Part shown: piece after piece, positions 7,363 to 7,516 of the stretch
Layout of the letters: every line of letters starts with the position of its first letter
Position numbering within the stretch: the stretch's first letter is position 1
From: Spirochaetota bacterium
GTDB taxonomy: Bacteria; Spirochaetota; JAGLSM01
DNA length: 7,516 bases
Direction: 5' to 3'
Assembly: GCA_023135745.1 (NCBI GenBank)
Contig: JAGLSM010000092.1
Coordinates: 1-7,516 of the forward strand
Notes under the pieces: generated by a model
What the model saw: the letters and a program-made list of their open reading frames with translations, nothing else
Told to the model about the DNA's origin: nothing
Databases searched by the model: none
Made by a program: the position numbers and the translations under genes

Positions 7363-7516
7363 AATGGTTTGTCCTTCAATGTTTTGTTATTTATAATAAT
7401 AAGCAATTCATACTCCATCTACTATATTCTTCGAAAATTGACCCTAAGCTTTCATATGAATCAGTTGTATAATCCTATTTTGAGTAATAGGTTGTCACAA
7501 AACCAAGCAATAAAGT
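7363..7516. other. Upstream region of the lipoprotein gene, to window edge
   Basis: No gene is seen in these 154 bases. A GAAGGA ribosome site lies near 7372-7377. A 6-bp inverted repeat, CCTATT (7474-7479) with AATAGG (7486-7491), lies farther upstream next to a small TTGTCACAA palindrome at 7492-7500. Several AT-rich -10-like boxes occur (TATAAA, TATAGT), but none has a convincing -35 partner, so no promoter is called. Confidence 0.4.

Noticed and set aside
7474..7491. Operator for the lipoprotein gene (CCTATT/AATAGG)
   Set aside because: A 6-bp arm with a 6-base loop is easily expected by chance here, and no paired promoter could be defined.

Overview
The window is about 7.5 kb of AT-rich bacterial chromosome carrying five genes: four complete, and one cut by the left edge. 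The lipobox lipoprotein, the exported ankyrin protein and the large membrane protein with a spermidine-synthase-like fold suggest a diderm (Gram-negative-type) bacterium. Shine-Dalgarno sites are clear for four of the five genes. A low-GC spirochaete, a Lentisphaerota-like lineage or a deltaproteobacterial-grade organism would all fit, but the sequence alone does not settle the phylum. No mobile element, phage gene, CRISPR array, tRNA or rRNA is visible.

Layout from left to right. Positions 1-442 (minus) hold the N-terminal part of a secreted or periplasmic ankyrin-repeat protein. Positions 443-1000 are a very AT-rich divergent intergenic region with small inverted repeats and only weak promoter-like boxes. 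Positions 1001-1744 (plus) encode a ribonuclease HI with an unusual N-terminal extension of about 90 residues. Positions 1748-4471 (minus) encode a 907-residue membrane protein: seven or so helices, a spermidine-synthase/methyltransferase-like domain, a long polar insertion, and seven or so more helices. Positions 4472-4700 contain its leader, with a perfect inverted repeat, and the strong terminator of the next gene. Positions 4701-5999 (minus) encode enolase. Positions 6085-7362 (minus) encode a TPR lipoprotein, and 7363-7516 is its upstream region.

The three large minus-strand genes (lipoprotein, eno, membrane protein) lie in the same direction. A perfect intrinsic terminator after eno separates the membrane protein from eno, so it is probably its own transcription unit. 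The lipoprotein and eno are 85 bp apart with no convincing terminator between them, so partial read-through is possible. The RNase H and membrane-protein genes converge with only 3 bp between stop codons. Their terminator hairpin lies inside the last RNase H codons. I see no shared pathway linking the five genes.

No clearly new multi-gene system is evident. The items most worth a second look are the RNase H N-terminal extension, the spermidine-synthase-like membrane protein that lacks the usual catalytic acidic motif and carries a polar insertion of about 130 residues, and the terminator embedded in rnhA coding sequence.
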